NCBI RefSeq assembly: GCF_900111815.1
Contig: NZ_LT630004.1
Coordinates: forward strand, 2,094,293 to 2,158,292
Source of the DNA: Bacillus massilinigeriensis
Lineage (GTDB): Bacteria; Bacillota; Bacilli; Bacillales; Cytobacillaceae
DNA: 64,000 nucleotides
Direction: 5' to 3'
The stretch's first letter is position 1. Each line of letters opens with the position of its first letter. Made by a program: the position numbers and the translations under genes. This document shows positions 9,889-19,589 of the stretch, in pieces. The notes under the pieces are model-generated. The model was given only the letters and a program-made list of their open reading frames with translations, made no database searches and was not told the origin of the DNA.

Positions 9889-10673
9889 TGAATTCCCTCC
9901 TGTTGACAATTTTTCAAGTATGATTCGATACTGCTTAACATTCCATTAACAGTGTACGTTTCAGGGCAGACATGAACTTGCAGCCCATATTGTTCTGCCT
10001 TTTTCTTCGACACAGGACCAATCACAGCAACAATACAGTCTTTTATACTGTATTGAAGCTTGTTTTCCTCCACCACCTTCATGAAGTGGGTGATCGTAGA
10101 AGGGCTTGTGAAAGCAAGTATGTCAAGCTCATGCCTCTTCAGCACTTCGGCAAGTTTTCCTTTGCTATCATCCGGCATATATGTTTCATAAATAATTACT
10201 TCCTGTGCCAAAATCCCTTTTTTCCTTAATGAGTATGCAATATGTTCCCTTGCCAAATTCCCCTTTGGTATTAAGACTTTCATCCCAGGGGAGAGAAGAG
10301 AGAGAAACTCATGTACAAAGTCTTCCGCAACATATTTTCTTGGTACAAACGCTGTTTTTATCCCTTTTTGGGCAAGGGCAGCTTTCGTTTTCTCCCCTAT
10401 CGCGGCTACTTTTGGGAGTGGTTTCGAATGGTCATAAAGCGCCCAAAAACATTCGACAGTTACATTGCTTGTAAAAACGATCCAGTCATAGCAATCTGCC
10501 TGATTAACAGCTGCAGCCGTCTCTTCCGCTGCTGGTACAGGCCTGAAGGCGATAAGGGGAATCTTAGCAGGAATCCCTCCAAGATTTCGGACAGCATCCG
10601 CAAACTGCCCACCATGACCCTTTCCTCTTGGAATCAATACCCTTTTACCCTGCAACGGAAGAGGTTGTGTCAT
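9885..10673 (-). CDS. hemD: uroporphyrinogen-III synthase
   Basis: Closes and inverts hydroxymethylbilane to uroporphyrinogen III. The family is weakly conserved. Assignment rests on length (262), the two-lobed pattern with [10 protein letters not shown] near residue 70 and [11 protein letters not shown] near residue 185, and its place between hemC and hemB. It overlaps hemC at its start and hemB at its end by ATGA junctions, so hemC, hemD and hemB form a tightly coupled translational unit. Confidence 0.93.
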   Translation of the reverse strand: MTQPLPLQGKRVLIPRGKGHGGQFADAVRNLGGIPAKIPLIAFRPVPAAEETAAAVNQADCYDWIVFTSNVTVECFWALYDHSKPLPKVAAIGEKTKAALAQKGIKTAFVPRKYVAEDFVHEFLSLLSPGMKVLIPKGNLAREHIAYSLRKKGILAQEVIIYETYMPDDSKGKLAEVLKRHELDILAFTSPSTITHFMKVVEENKLQYSIKDCIVAVIGPVSKKKAEQYGLQVHVCPETYTVNGMLSSIESYLKNCQQEGIQ

Positions 10674-11608
10674 TCTTTATCCAGCTCCTGCTTTACATGA
10701 TCAATCAATGTTTTTGCGCCTGCAGCAGTCAGCTTTTCAGCAGCCAGGACTCCTAACGCTTCCGGATCCTTGCCAATAACAGTTTCCTGATAAATGACCT
10801 TTCCATCAGGTGAACCGACAAGAACAGAGAGTTCAAGCTCTTCTGACTTTTCTGCTTGCATTGCATATCCGGCTATCGGCACTTGGCAACCGCCTTCCAT
10901 TCTATGAAGAAAGCTTCGTTCCGCCCTGACAGCCATAGCTGTCTTCTGGCAATTGAATTTTTCAAGCAAATCAAGGAGTTCTTGGTCTTCGCCTCGGCAC
11001 TCAATCGACAGGGCACCTTGTCCTACCGCTGGAACACAAACCTCTGGTTCGATGAATTCTGTTACAGTTTCGTCTGCCCAGCCCATACGCTTTAAACCTG
11101 CTGCCGCGAGAATAATTGCATCGTATTCTCCTGATTCCAGTTTCCCGAGACGTGTATCAATGTTCCCTCTGATCCACTGAATTTTAAGATCCGGTCTTTT
11201 TGCCAGGATCTGGGCACTTCTGCGCAAACTGCTGGTACCCACAATAGCTCCTTCTTTTAGTTCCTCAAGACGAGAGCCGTCCTTGGAAATCAGAACATCG
11301 CGATGGTCTTCACGTTGAGGGATACAACCGATTACAAGTCCTTCCGGAAGGACTGCCGGCATATCCTTCATGCTATGGACAGCCATATCTATCTTCTTAT
11401 CTAGCATCGCCTGCTCAATTTCCTTAACGAACAGTCCTTTGCCCCCAACTTTGGATAGAGTGACATCCAAAATCTTATCTCCTTTTGTCACAATCTCCTG
11501 CACTTCAAATTCAAATGGTGCTCCCAGCGCTTTTAGCTGGTTGATAACCCAATTTGTTTGCGTGAGCGCAAGTTTGCTTCGCCTAGAACCAACAATTATT
11601 TTTCGCAT
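10670..11608 (-). CDS. hemC: porphobilinogen deaminase (hydroxymethylbilane synthase)
   Basis: Polymerises four porphobilinogens on a covalent dipyrromethane cofactor. The cofactor-bearing cysteine is C241 in [10 protein letters not shown]. The N-terminal GSRRSKLAL motif (residues 7-15) and the HSMKDMP segment with the catalytic aspartate are present. Length 312 is normal. The ATG overlaps nothing upstream; hemX ends 14 bp before. The stop overlaps the hemD start. Confidence 0.97.
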   Translation of the reverse strand: MRKIIVGSRRSKLALTQTNWVINQLKALGAPFEFEVQEIVTKGDKILDVTLSKVGGKGLFVKEIEQAMLDKKIDMAVHSMKDMPAVLPEGLVIGCIPQREDHRDVLISKDGSRLEELKEGAIVGTSSLRRSAQILAKRPDLKIQWIRGNIDTRLGKLESGEYDAIILAAAGLKRMGWADETVTEFIEPEVCVPAVGQGALSIECRGEDQELLDLLEKFNCQKTAMAVRAERSFLHRMEGGCQVPIAGYAMQAEKSEELELSVLVGSPDGKVIYQETVIGKDPEALGVLAAEKLTAAGAKTLIDHVKQELDKE

Positions 11609-11622
11609 AGCTGCCTCCTAGT

Positions 11623-12456
11623 TCACGTATACCAGAAGTGGAATGATGATAATTTGCCAAAAAGAAAAAAATTGATCAGCACAATCAAAAAAGAAGCCGC
11701 ATTCCACAATGCAAGGTTTTTGCCATATAACCCTCTGGCAACGTATAGATATAAGTAAATGCTATAAAAAGTAAGAACGACGAAGGATCCGATAATCTTC
11801 AGATCATACCATTCCATTCCGGGGACTTTAATCCATGCCCAGCGAAGGCCAAGAATAAGACCGAGCAAGAGCAACGGTACTCCAATGGCATTTAAATAAT
11901 AAGATATCTTTTCCAATTTTGAAAGGTCGGAAATTCTCCAAAGCCTTTTTCCCCATTTCTTTCTTTTCAACGAATTGTACTGTACAAGATAAAGGAACGA
12001 TGAGACAAAAGATAAGGAAAAGGCCCCGTACGAGAGAATTGCCATCGTTATATGAATAAGTAATAGCTCCGACACTAGTCTCTCGCTCATTACATCGGAC
12101 GAGAAGTACCCTGGGGCAAACGTATGGATTGCCATGGTGATAAATCCAATGATGTTCGTAAAGAAAACGATGAAATCCACTTTTAAGAGCCCGTTAATGA
12201 CAAGGGAAAGAGTAATGAGCACCCATGTGTAAAAATAGAGACCTTCAAAAAGCGACAAAACTGGGAACCTTCCAGTTTCCACTACATAGTAAACGAGAAA
12301 AAATGTTTGCAGTACCCATACAAATGCAAGTAACCAGAAAGCGGTCTTATTTGCTTTCCGGTCACTGTTAAGAAAATCAATAAAATAAAGAAGTACGCTG
12401 GCTGCGTATATAACAATGGTCAGCTCATGGAGCCGGGTTATTAATAGCTCTGACAT
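11623..12456 (-). CDS. hemX: HemX, CcsA-like integral membrane protein
   Basis: A 277-residue polytopic protein with about eight hydrophobic segments, of the cytochrome c assembly (CcsA/CcmC) superfamily. In B. subtilis HemX lowers the amount of HemA, giving feedback on heme synthesis; that role is known from the relative, not visible here. A conserved histidine in the IHTFAPGYFSSD region and the WAWI segment (in place of the WWD motif of true CcsA) fit the HemX branch. It lies 11 bp after hemA with AAGGGG before the ATG. Confidence 0.92.
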   Translation of the reverse strand: MSELLITRLHELTIVIYAASVLLYFIDFLNSDRKANKTAFWLLAFVWVLQTFFLVYYVVETGRFPVLSLFEGLYFYTWVLITLSLVINGLLKVDFIVFFTNIIGFITMAIHTFAPGYFSSDVMSERLVSELLLIHITMAILSYGAFSLSFVSSFLYLVQYNSLKRKKWGKRLWRISDLSKLEKISYYLNAIGVPLLLLGLILGLRWAWIKVPGMEWYDLKIIGSFVVLTFYSIYLYLYVARGLYGKNLALWNAASFLIVLINFFLFGKLSSFHFWYT

Positions 12457-12467
12457 ACCACAACCCC

Positions 12468-13814
12468 TTACCGCTGAAAGGAAACTTGAGGTGATGCAGG
12501 AACAGCTCGTTTAGTTTCAGCAATCTTCGACTCCTTCTGTTCTGCAACCATTTCATCAATGTTGAAAATCTGGATGAAAAGATCCAGCGCCTCTCCACCA
12601 TCAGGACGAGCAGCCAGTTCTTTCGCCTGAAGTATGGGGTCTTTTAACATTTGGTTAATAATGCTCTTCGTGTGCTTATTTAAAATCTTTATTTCCCGCT
12701 CGGTTAGGTTGGGAAGTTTGCGTTCAAGGCTCTCCATCGTCTCTTCCTGAATCGTAAGCGCTTTTGTCCGCAATGCCGAGATAACTGGAACGACACCAAG
12801 CGTATGAAGCCACTGCTTGAAAGCCACCATTTCCTCTTCAGCCATCAGCATGATTTTCTCGGCTGCTATCTTCCGCTCATTCAAGTTCTCCTCTACAATA
12901 CCTTCAAGATCATCGATATCGTAAAGGAAAGCATTTTTACAATGAGAAATTTCAGGATCCAAGTCCCTTGGCACTGCAATATCAACAATGAACAGCGGCT
13001 TACCTTTACGCATTTTTTCTACAGAATCGATCATTTCCCTTGTGATGATATAACCTTCTGCTCCTGTGGAACTAATGAGGATATCACAATCCACAAGGGC
13101 ACATTGAAGTTCTTTTATCGATTTGGCTTGGCCATGAAAACGGCTTGCCAAATCTTCGGCTTTTTTGAAAGTACGATTGATTACCGTCACTTTTTTCGCA
13201 CCATTTGCATGAAGGTTCTGGATAGCAAGTTCCCCCATTTTGCCTGCACCTAGAACAAGAATATGCTTGCTATCAAGGGAACCGAATATCTTTCGGGCTA
13301 ACTCTACAGCAGCATAGCTGACAGAAACAGCATTTGCTCCAATTTCAGTTTCTGAATGGGCACGCTTTGCAAGCGTGACAGCCTGCTTGAATAAATGATT
13401 AAATACAGTTCCGGTTGTACCTGATTCTTGGGCAAGCAGAAAGCTTGAGCGAACTTGTCCGAGAATTTGAGTTTCGCCAAGTATCATGCTGTTAAGCCCG
13501 CACGATACTTTAAAAAGATGCTCTACAGCTCCATCATGTTCGTAAATGAACAGAAAGGGAGAAAATTGATCTTGTTCCAATCCGAACCACTGCGCTAAAA
13601 ATTCTTTAATATAATAACGGCCTGTATGCAGCTGATCGACTACTGCATAAATTTCGGTACGATTGCAAGTTGATAGGATGACATTTTCGAGTATGCTTTT
13701 CTTTTTTTGCAGTGAAACCATCGCTTCTGCTAAATTTGCAGTATTAAACGTCAGTTTCTCCCGAATTTCTACAGGGGCTGTTTGATAATTAAGTCCTACC
13801 ACGATTACATGCAT
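12468..13814 (-). CDS. hemA: glutamyl-tRNA reductase
   Basis: First committed step of the C5 pathway: reduces Glu-tRNA to glutamate-1-semialdehyde with NADPH. The catalytic cysteine is C50 in [10 protein letters not shown]. An NADPH-binding Rossmann segment ([11 protein letters not shown], near residue 185) and a C-terminal dimerisation helix follow. Length 448 is typical. It opens the hemAXCDBL operon. I looked for a PerR box as in B. subtilis and did not find one. Confidence 0.97.
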   Translation of the reverse strand: MHVIVVGLNYQTAPVEIREKLTFNTANLAEAMVSLQKKKSILENVILSTCNRTEIYAVVDQLHTGRYYIKEFLAQWFGLEQDQFSPFLFIYEHDGAVEHLFKVSCGLNSMILGETQILGQVRSSFLLAQESGTTGTVFNHLFKQAVTLAKRAHSETEIGANAVSVSYAAVELARKIFGSLDSKHILVLGAGKMGELAIQNLHANGAKKVTVINRTFKKAEDLASRFHGQAKSIKELQCALVDCDILISSTGAEGYIITREMIDSVEKMRKGKPLFIVDIAVPRDLDPEISHCKNAFLYDIDDLEGIVEENLNERKIAAEKIMLMAEEEMVAFKQWLHTLGVVPVISALRTKALTIQEETMESLERKLPNLTEREIKILNKHTKSIINQMLKDPILQAKELAARPDGGEALDLFIQIFNIDEMVAEQKESKIAETKRAVPASPQVSFQR

Positions 13815-13887
13815 TTCTAATTGACCCCCAAAAAAAAATTCTCTGGCAAATTACGACCATGATATCACGCACCTTGAATGATATGTG

Positions 13888-13916
13888 AACATACTCACAC
13901 TCTATTCTAGCTGCAA
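13888..13916 (-). promoter_or_regulatory. possible sigma-A promoter of the hem operon
   Basis: Minus strand TTGCAG (13911-13916), 17-bp spacer, TATGTT (13888-13893), about 70 bp before hemA. Each hexamer matches consensus at four of six positions. A small inverted repeat, CTGCAAA/TTTGCAG at 13911-13929, overlaps the -35. Confidence 0.35.
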
Positions 13917-14047
13917 ACAAGATTTGCAGGTGGTGCTTTTTTATAGTTAAATAAGTAGTGAAATGAATAATTTGGACAAATACTCCCATATGTACAGTAT
14001 CAAAATATGTAAGCTAATTCAAGTATGCCTTACTGGAAGTGATTTAA

Positions 14048-14533
14048 ATGAAAAAACAACAAATTTTCCCTGCCGCTATTTTCGTTGGGTTTGGACTTTA
14101 TTTATTACTACAGCAAAAAGACGTACCATTCTTCAGCAGTTTTCAATCTTGGCCCTCGCTGTTAGCGATTGTCGGAATTGGATTTTTACTCCAAGGGTAC
14201 AAAGGGAAAGATAGTGACGCAATCCTGCCTGGTACCATATTCCTCGGACTCGGAATCCATTTCGGACTTTCAGTGCGCATGGATGTGTGGCCAGATCACG
14301 CAGGCGCATTTCTACTCATTATTGCTTTAGGTTTTTTACTGCGCTATCAAAAAACAGGGACTGGCATGCCTAATGGTCTTTTATTTCTATTAATCAGCGC
14401 TCTTTTGTTATTCAAGGATAAAATACCTGCCATCATACCTGGGAGCAATGCCGCCTCTGTTATCGGGGAATTATGGCCAATCATTTTTATCGCAATTGGC
14501 GCATTGTTATTTATAACAGGGGGAAAAAAGTAA
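14048..14533 (+). CDS. ysxD: YsxD-like membrane protein with LiaI/LiaF-type transmembrane region
   Basis: A 161-residue protein with about seven short hydrophobic segments and repeated F-P-A-I-F-x-G-x-G-L-Y type units (residues 6-20, 57-72, 133-155) that recall the LiaI-LiaF/DUF5668 transmembrane region. The position between engB and hemA is that of B. subtilis ysxD. It is transcribed on the plus strand, divergent from hemA and convergent with engB, and shares a bidirectional terminator with engB. Function unknown; envelope-stress sensing is only a guess from the LiaF link. Confidence 0.75.
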   Translation: MKKQQIFPAAIFVGFGLYLLLQQKDVPFFSSFQSWPSLLAIVGIGFLLQGYKGKDSDAILPGTIFLGLGIHFGLSVRMDVWPDHAGAFLLIIALGFLLRYQKTGTGMPNGLLFLLISALLLFKDKIPAIIPGSNAASVIGELWPIIFIAIGALLFITGGKK

Positions 14534-14657
14534 CCGGCCCTTCCACTCCAATCAAATCGAAAAAAAATTCAGGTGATATTCATGCTTTGTAAAAACAATT
14601 CTTCTATGATATCAACTACAGAAAGTGAGTTTCGGCCAACTCTTTTCACAGGAATGT

Positions 14658-14692
14658 AAAAAGGATTCAGATTAGACATCCGAATCCTTTTT
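14658..14692. terminator. bidirectional terminator between ysxD and engB
   Basis: AAAAAGGATTC (14658-14668) pairs perfectly with GAATCCTTTTT (14682-14692), giving T runs on both strands for the two converging genes. Confidence 0.85.
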
Positions 14693-14709
14693 TGTTTATG
14701 AGCTGCTGG

Positions 14710-15297
14710 TTACCTTTTCATATAGTTAATAAGCGTGGACCATGCTTTATCTTTTCCCTCTCCCGTTTCCGAAGAAAAGAGAATGACCGGATCTTCCGGA
14801 TCGATATTTAAGGTCTCTTTCGTGATTTTCAAATGCTTTTGCCACTTTGACTTTGGTATCTTATCTGCCTTTGTTGCGATAACGATGACAGGGATGTTGT
14901 AATGCTTAAGAAAATCATACATCATCACATCATCAGCACTCGGTGGATGCCTAAGGTCGACGATCTGCAGCACTGCTTTCAATGGCTCCCTGCTTGTGAT
15001 GTAGGCCTCAATCATTTTGCCCCAAGCTTCCCGTTCCTTCTTTGAAACCTTCGCATACCCATAACCTGGGACATCAACAAAGTATAATTCTTCATTAATT
15101 AAGTAAAAATTTAATGTTTGCGTTTTACCAGGCTTGGACGATGTCCTTGCGAGGTTTTTTCGGTTCAGCATTTTGTTGATGAACGAGGATTTTCCTACAT
15201 TCGATCTTCCAGCAAGAGCGAATTCCGGCAGGCCTCCCTCAGGATATTGATTGGGTCTGACTGCACTGATCACAATCTCCGCGTTGTTAACTTTCAT
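14710..15297 (-). CDS. engB: ribosome biogenesis GTPase YsxC/EngB
   Basis: Essential TRAFAC GTPase needed for 50S subunit assembly. G1 is GRSNVGKSS at residues 30-38, G3 is [10 protein letters not shown] near residue 75, G4 is TKAD near residue 143 and a G5-like FSS follows. Length 195 is normal. It starts 3 bp after the lonA stop, and its ribosome binding site lies inside the end of lonA, so the two genes are probably translated from one transcript. Confidence 0.96.
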   Translation of the reverse strand: MKVNNAEIVISAVRPNQYPEGGLPEFALAGRSNVGKSSFINKMLNRKNLARTSSKPGKTQTLNFYLINEELYFVDVPGYGYAKVSKKEREAWGKMIEAYITSREPLKAVLQIVDLRHPPSADDVMMYDFLKHYNIPVIVIATKADKIPKSKWQKHLKITKETLNIDPEDPVILFSSETGEGKDKAWSTLINYMKR

Positions 15298-15300
15298 CTA

Positions 15301-17625
15301 TTATCTTTCTCCCTCATTTAGAGCATGCTCCAGGACTTCATCCACATGAGACACAGTTACAAACTGCAAATCTCTGCGGACGCTTTCTGGAATGTCGTCA
15401 ATATCTTTCTCATTATCCTTAGGAAGGATAATTTTTTTCAGGCCAGCCCTGTGGGCGCTCAACGTCTTCTCCTTCAAGCCTCCGATTGGAAGTACGCGTC
15501 CTCTCAGAGTGATTTCACCGGTCATCCCAACCTCCCTGTGAATCGGCCTGTTCGTTAGAGCTGACACAAGCGCAGTGGCAATGGTGATTCCTGCAGATGG
15601 GCCATCCTTTGGTGTGGCTCCCTCCGGAACATGGATGTGTACATCGAGTTTCTCATGGAAATCTTCATCAATTCCAAGTTCCTTCGTTTTTGATCTGACA
15701 TAGCTGAAAGCGGCTTGCGCAGACTCCTTCATTACGTCTCCAAGCTTTCCTGTCAGAACAAGCTTTCCTTTGCCGGGTGACAATGATACCTCTATTTGGA
15801 GAGTGTCACCGCCTACAGTCGTATATGCTAGGCCTGTCGCCACTCCTACCTGGTCTTCTAATTCTGCTTGTCCGTATCTGTATTTCTTTTTCCCTAGAAA
15901 TTCTTCGATATTATTGTCGCTTACGATTACACGTTTTTTTGTTCCTGAAACGATAATCTTGGCTGTTTTCCTGCAGACGGATGCTAATTGACGTTCCAAT
16001 GAACGGACCCCAGCCTCTCTTGTATAATAGCGGATGATCGTTTGGAATGCTTCATCCCTAATTTGCAGCTGAGATTTCGAGAGGCCATGCTCTTTAATTT
16101 GGCGCGGCAAAAGATGATTCTTGCCGATATTCAGTTTTTCGAGCTCGGTATATCCTGCAATTGTAATGATTTCCATCCTGTCCAGAAGCGGACCGGGTAT
16201 TGTTCCCAAATTGTTCGCAGTTGCAATAAACATTACCTTGGATAAATCATAAGGTTCTTCAATATAATGGTCGCTAAAATTATGGTTTTGCTCAGGATCG
16301 AGCACTTCCAGCATCGCTGCAGAAGGATCGCCGCGGAAATCACTGGACATTTTATCTATTTCATCAAGAAGGAAAACCGGATTGACTGTTCCCGCCTTTT
16401 TCATCCCTTGGACAATCCTTCCCGGCATTGCTCCAACATATGTCCGTCTATGACCGCGTATTTCAGATTCATCCCTTACTCCGCCAAGCGATATTCGGAC
16501 AAAGTTTCTGTTAAGCGACTTCGCAATAGATCTGGCTAGGCTAGTTTTCCCTACCCCAGGAGGTCCAGCAAGGCACAAAATAGGCCCTTTCAATGAGTTC
16601 GTCAACTGTTGGACTGCAAGATACTCCAACACTCGTTCTTTTACTTTTTCGAGACCATAATGATCAGCATTCAATATTTTTTCTGCTTTCCCGATATCAA
16701 GATCATCATCTGTAGCCTTTGTCCATGGAAGGGCAACAAGCCACTCGATATAATTACGGATCACGGCGCTTTCAGCAGAAGTGGAAGGCACTTTCTCATA
16801 GCGGTCCAGTTCTTTCATCGCTGTTTCCCTTACATGTTCAGGCATTCCGGAAAGCACTATTTTTTCTGTAAGTTCCTGGATTTCGCCAGTTTTCCCTTCT
16901 TTTTCTCCAAGTTCTTTTTGAATCGCTTTTAGCTGCTCTCTTAAATAGTACTCCTTCTGGGTCCTTTCCATAGAGCGCTTTACCCTTTGACCGATTTTCT
17001 TCTCAAGATGAAGGACTTCTTTTTCATTATGGATGATTTCAATTATTTTGTTCAAACGCTCTTTTAAGTCAAGCGTTTCAAGGATTTCCTGCTTTTCCTT
17101 GAGTTTCAGCGGCAAGTGGGAAGCGACAATGTCAGCCATCCTTCCCGGCTCTTCAATATCAGTAACAGTCGCATACGTTTCTGTCGTCACTTTTTTTGAT
17201 AATTTTATGTATTGCTCAAAGTACTCAAGCATGGTTCTCATCAATGCTTCGTCTTCTACATCCTTTGTTTCTCGGTCCTCATGGGTTCGAAGGGATGCGG
17301 AGTAATTCTCCTCATCTTCGTAAAACTCGATGATCTCTGCACGTTTCAGCCCTTCCACAAGCACACGGATGGTACCGTTTGGCAGTTTCAACATTTGTTT
17401 CACTTTCGTAAGAGTTCCCATCGTGTATAGGTCTTCTTCTGCAGGTTCATCTATGGAAATGTCTTTTTGGGTCGTCAGGAAGATTAGGTGATTCTCCACC
17501 ATTGCTTTCTCTAATGCCTGTACGGATTTTTCACGGCCTACATCCAAATGAAGCACCATAGTCGGATAGACCAAAAGTCCTCGCAGAGGAAGCAGTGGAA
17601 CCGTTAGCTCATTTTCAATTGACAT
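15301..17625 (-). CDS. lonA: ATP-dependent protease Lon (LonA)
   Basis: Cytoplasmic AAA+ protease that degrades damaged and regulatory proteins. Order: N-terminal substrate domain (PLLPLRGLLVYP at the start), coiled coil, AAA+ module with GPPGVGKT and FLLDEIDK, then the protease domain with the catalytic pair S677 (DGPSAG) and K720 (GGLKEK). The open frame extends to 17667, but GGAGG nine bases before ATG 17625 fixes that start and gives 774 residues. The first 14 residues of the longer frame are Cys-rich and unlike Lon. Confidence 0.97.
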   Translation of the reverse strand: MSIENELTVPLLPLRGLLVYPTMVLHLDVGREKSVQALEKAMVENHLIFLTTQKDISIDEPAEEDLYTMGTLTKVKQMLKLPNGTIRVLVEGLKRAEIIEFYEDEENYSASLRTHEDRETKDVEDEALMRTMLEYFEQYIKLSKKVTTETYATVTDIEEPGRMADIVASHLPLKLKEKQEILETLDLKERLNKIIEIIHNEKEVLHLEKKIGQRVKRSMERTQKEYYLREQLKAIQKELGEKEGKTGEIQELTEKIVLSGMPEHVRETAMKELDRYEKVPSTSAESAVIRNYIEWLVALPWTKATDDDLDIGKAEKILNADHYGLEKVKERVLEYLAVQQLTNSLKGPILCLAGPPGVGKTSLARSIAKSLNRNFVRISLGGVRDESEIRGHRRTYVGAMPGRIVQGMKKAGTVNPVFLLDEIDKMSSDFRGDPSAAMLEVLDPEQNHNFSDHYIEEPYDLSKVMFIATANNLGTIPGPLLDRMEIITIAGYTELEKLNIGKNHLLPRQIKEHGLSKSQLQIRDEAFQTIIRYYTREAGVRSLERQLASVCRKTAKIIVSGTKKRVIVSDNNIEEFLGKKKYRYGQAELEDQVGVATGLAYTTVGGDTLQIEVSLSPGKGKLVLTGKLGDVMKESAQAAFSYVRSKTKELGIDEDFHEKLDVHIHVPEGATPKDGPSAGITIATALVSALTNRPIHREVGMTGEITLRGRVLPIGGLKEKTLSAHRAGLKKIILPKDNEKDIDDIPESVRRDLQFVTVSHVDEVLEHALNEGER

Positions 17626-17736
17626 GCACTTGCACCTCCACATGCATATATTGCTTACTTTGTTCAATTCTATCGCATTTATCCTTTAGTGTCTAATTCA
17701 AACGGCCACCGTGTCCCACCGCTTGAAATAAGCGAA

Positions 17737-17758
17737 AACGTCCCGGTATCGGGACGTT
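17737..17758 (-). terminator. hairpin between lonB and lonA
   Basis: AACGTCCCG (17737-17745) pairs with CGGGACGTT (17750-17758) around a four-base loop; on the minus strand it is followed only by a short T run. It allows lonA to be expressed apart from lonB, which carries a forespore promoter. Confidence 0.7.
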
Positions 17759-17763
17759 CTTAT

Positions 17764-19434
17764 CTATACACTTTCTTTTTTGGGCTGGCCAGAAGCCGCT
17801 GAAATGATTTTATCTTTTTCCTGCTTCTCCCTAACAAGTGCAAGATCCAAAACTTCATCGAGATGTGTAACCGGTACGATTTCTATCCCTTTAATTTCCT
17901 GCAGGATTGTCTGCTCGTTTTCCTTAGGAATAATCACTCTTTTTGCCCCAGCTTTCAATGCAGCTTTGACTTTTGGATAGACGCCGCCGATTGGCTTTAC
18001 ATTGCCATGGATACTAATTTCTCCAGTCATGGCTACAGTATTATCTGTTGGGATTTTATAGATCGCGGAGTAAATGCCTATTGCCATCGCAACTCCCGCG
18101 GAAGGTCCGTCAATTGGAATGCCGCCGGGAAAATTCACATGAATATCGAATTCATCTGCAGGGACTCCCATTGATCGCAGAACAGTAATCACATTCTCAA
18201 TAGAGCCCCTCGCCATACTCTTTCTTCTGATCGATTTCCCCTGACCGCCAATGCTTTCTTCTTCTACAATACCGGTTATATTAATACTTCCTTTTTCTTT
18301 CGCTGGAATGACCGTGACTTCAATTTCCAAAAGAGCACCGGAATTTGGCCCATGTACTGCAAGGCCATTAACAAGCCCAATAGCCGAAGCCTCATTGATT
18401 TTTCCTTCTATCCGCGGTGTAAGCTGGCTGGAGTGGACCACCCATTCTATTTCATCCTGCTTGATATAATCCCGCTCATCCGAAATAGCCAGTCCTGCTG
18501 CAATTTGAACCATATTTACTGCTTCACGCCCATTTCGAGCATAGGAAGATAGGGTTTCGATTGCCTCATTGCTTATAGAAAGATTCACTTTGTCAGCAGC
18601 ATTCTTGGCTACCTTGGATATTTCCTCTGACGTTAATTCACGGAAGAAGACTTCCATACACCTTGACCTTATAGCAGGAGGAATTTCACTTGGCGTCCTG
18701 GTTGTTGCCCCGACCAAACGGAAATCGGCTGGAAGGCCGTTTTTAAAGATATCATGAATATGGCTTGGAATTTGCGTATTTTCCTCACTATAATACGCAC
18801 TTTCAAGAAAAACTTTCCTATCCTCGAGTACCTTTAACAGCTTGTTCATTTGGATGGAATGAAGCTCACCGATTTCATCGATGAAAAGCACCCCTCCATG
18901 CGCATTCGTTACTGCCCCTTGTTTTGGCTGCGGGATACCAGCCTGTCCCATCGCTCCTGCTCCCTGATAGATAGGATCATGTACCGAACCTATGAGCGGA
19001 TCCGCTATCCCTCTTTCATCAAATCTTGCAGTTGTTGCATCCAATTCAATAAATACTGCGTTATCCTTAAAAGGGGATTTAGGGTTGTGCTTGGCTTCCT
19101 CTAAGACAAGCCTCGCAGCCGCCGTTTTACCAACTCCGGGAGGTCCATAGATAATGACATGCTGCGGATTTGGTCCGCATAATGCAGCTTTCAGAGCCTT
19201 AATTCCGTCCTCCTGCCCGACAATATCCTTAAAACTGGATGGCCGAACCTTTTCCGAAAGCGGCTCGCTGAGTGAAACTGATCTCATTTTTTTGAGCTGT
19301 TCCATTTCCTTTCTTGATTCCCTGTCTATTGAAACCTTTTGCGTCCGTTGATTTTTTAACAGGCTCCAGAAATACAGCCCGATTATGATTCCGAAAAACA
19401 GCTGTACAAATAAGGCTATTCCCGTCCAACTCAA
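17764..19434 (-). CDS. lonB: membrane-anchored Lon-like protease LonB
   Basis: Sporulation-linked Lon relative. The frame is open to 19488, but the family N-terminus (SWTGIALFVQLFFGI) begins at codon 19. That codon is TTG at 19434, placed 7 bases after GGAGGG, giving 556 residues. A single N-terminal membrane segment is followed by an AAA+ domain with GPPGVGKT and LFIDEIGE and a Lon-type protease domain with DGPSAG and the GGVYPKVKAA lysine. A strong sigma-F site lies just upstream (19474-19504), so forespore expression is expected. It sits between clpX and lonA as in B. subtilis. Confidence 0.95.
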   Translation of the reverse strand: MSWTGIALFVQLFFGIIIGLYFWSLLKNQRTQKVSIDRESRKEMEQLKKMRSVSLSEPLSEKVRPSSFKDIVGQEDGIKALKAALCGPNPQHVIIYGPPGVGKTAAARLVLEEAKHNPKSPFKDNAVFIELDATTARFDERGIADPLIGSVHDPIYQGAGAMGQAGIPQPKQGAVTNAHGGVLFIDEIGELHSIQMNKLLKVLEDRKVFLESAYYSEENTQIPSHIHDIFKNGLPADFRLVGATTRTPSEIPPAIRSRCMEVFFRELTSEEISKVAKNAADKVNLSISNEAIETLSSYARNGREAVNMVQIAAGLAISDERDYIKQDEIEWVVHSSQLTPRIEGKINEASAIGLVNGLAVHGPNSGALLEIEVTVIPAKEKGSINITGIVEEESIGGQGKSIRRKSMARGSIENVITVLRSMGVPADEFDIHVNFPGGIPIDGPSAGVAMAIGIYSAIYKIPTDNTVAMTGEISIHGNVKPIGGVYPKVKAALKAGAKRVIIPKENEQTILQEIKGIEIVPVTHLDEVLDLALVREKQEKDKIISAASGQPKKESV

Positions 19435-19473
19435 TGGCTTTCCCTCCTGCCAATTTACTTTTTTCCTATAGAG

Positions 19474-19504
19474 TAGTATCCCCTTCACCTAGTTGGAATA
19501 AACA
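19474..19504 (-). promoter_or_regulatory. sigma-F (forespore) promoter of lonB
   Basis: Minus strand TGTTTA (19499-19504), 15-bp spacer, GGGGATACTA (19474-19483). The -10 fits the sigma-F pattern GGNRANAMTW at every position and the -35 fits WGYATA at five of six. The predicted start is about 30 bp before the TTG of lonB. B. subtilis lonB is known to be forespore expressed. Confidence 0.7.
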
Positions 19505-19541
19505 GCAAAGGCAGCAAATTTGAAATCAGAGAGTAAAGCAA

Positions 19542-19574
19542 AAGCGACCGCGGCAAAAAAAGCCGCAGTCGCTT
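19542..19574 (-). terminator. hairpin after clpX
   Basis: AAGCGACCGCGGC (19542-19554) pairs with GCCGCAGTCGCTT (19562-19574) with one mismatch around a seven-base loop. The downstream minus-strand sequence (TTGCTTTACTC) is only partly T-rich, so termination strength is uncertain. Confidence 0.65.
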
Positions 19575-19589
19575 TGCGAAACACTATTA

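Noticed and set aside
13815-14047. PerR box upstream of hemA
   Set aside because: B. subtilis hemA is PerR-controlled, but no TTATAATNATTATAA-like sequence was found here.
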